Part shown: piece by piece, positions 59,972-60,200 of the stretch
How the letters are laid out: every line of letters begins with the position of its first letter
Position numbering within the stretch: position 1 is the first letter of the stretch
Source: Thiovulum sp. ES
Lineage (GTDB): Bacteria; Campylobacterota; Campylobacteria; Campylobacterales; Thiovulaceae
Length of the DNA: 60,200 nucleotides
Assembly: GCA_000276965.1 (NCBI GenBank)
Contig: AKKQ01000006.1
Coordinates: 1-60,200 of the forward strand
Reading direction: 5' to 3'
The notes under the pieces: model-generated
The model's input: only the letters and a program-made list of their open reading frames with translations
Told to the model about the DNA's origin: nothing
Database searches by the model: none
Program-made: the position numbers and the translations under genes

Positions 59972-60200
59972 TTGACGGAAATTTTTAATGTTGAAAATGG
60001 CGGGAGACTTGATAAGTTTCTTGCGGAAAAATTAAATGAATCTCGAAGCCAAGTTGAAAAACTAATTGAGAATGGATTCGTAGAAGTTAATAAAAAGCGA
60101 ATTTCCAAAAGTGGATTTAAAGTTTCAAGTGGCGACGAGGTTGTTGTGGAAATTAGAGAAGCGGAAAAAAGCGAGAGTGAATTTGAGATAGATTTTGATG
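59972..60200 (+). CDS. RluD-type pseudouridine synthase, 5' part
   Basis: The frame opens at TTG 59972 after AAGGAAAAG and runs off the window. The 76 codons seen encode an S4 RNA-binding domain (GGRLDKFLAEKLNESRSQVE, NGFVEVNKKRISKSGFKV, SGDEVVVEI), the usual start of RluD/RluC enzymes that modify 23S rRNA. The catalytic domain is not in the window. Confidence 0.8.
   Translation, partial: MTEIFNVENGGRLDKFLAEKLNESRSQVEKLIENGFVEVNKKRISKSGFKVSSGDEVVVEIREAEKSESEFEIDFD

Overview
The window looks like a chromosomal segment of an AT-rich member of the Campylobacterota (epsilonproteobacteria). The evidence is a PglA-like glycosyltransferase, a FabL-type oxidoreductase next to dapA, atpB followed by a small membrane protein, a RecB-like AddA, FlhB, Cache and NIT chemoreceptors, heavy use of TTG starts and very frequent CGA arginine codons. 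The genus cannot be fixed from sequence alone.

Layout. 0-4.2 kb holds two secreted DUF1566 proteins, one of them fused to a caspase and PEGA repeats, plus a broken GIY-YIG gene, many small palindromes and a divergent DUF4384 gene. 4.2-14.8 kb is housekeeping: pabB, an MCE/MlaD protein, a znuB-like permease, pglA, dapD, a nine-haem cytochrome, atpB and a small cytochrome c. 14.9-19.3 kb holds a Bro-N antirepressor-like gene inside a duplicated restriction-modification (RM) gene end, then a large fused RM enzyme carrying palindromic inserts. 19.3-25.1 kb holds a FabL-like SDR, a repeat protein, dapA, a lytic transglycosylase and an Nramp-like transporter. 25.1-31.1 kb is a four-gene defence operon in which a Septu-like ATPase and HNH pair sits between type III mod and res. 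31.2-32.4 kb is an HTH/Rha/antirepressor cassette. 32.4-50.7 kb is core: NifU, two chemoreceptors, five tRNAs, thiE, a SpoIIE/STAS partner-switching operon, flhB, tcdA, addA, accBC, ispH, trxA and terD. 50.8-55.3 kb is an accessory island of three HTH + Bro cassettes, a MazEF-type pair and small cargo genes. 55.4-59.2 kb is a compact nuoA-B-CD-H-I operon, followed by a cyclic-nucleotide-binding protein and the start of an RluD-type pseudouridine synthase.

Four signals stand out. (1) The word GATGAGGTC, usually CGATGAGGTC, occurs 27 times on both strands and in several reading frames, always inside genes, and is absent from the acquired islands. It behaves like a DNA-uptake or other genome-tagging sequence. 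(2) The two DUF1566 genes differ at their 3' ends almost only at first and second codon positions that could descend from template adenines, next to an identical 22-nt block. That is the signature of a diversity-generating retroelement acting in trans, and one target is a caspase. (3) The operon mod - PtuA-like ATPase - PtuB-like HNH - res. (4) A family of HTH + Bro-N cassettes with constant and exchangeable parts, a shared divergent promoter with a candidate operator, and decayed fragments elsewhere in the window.
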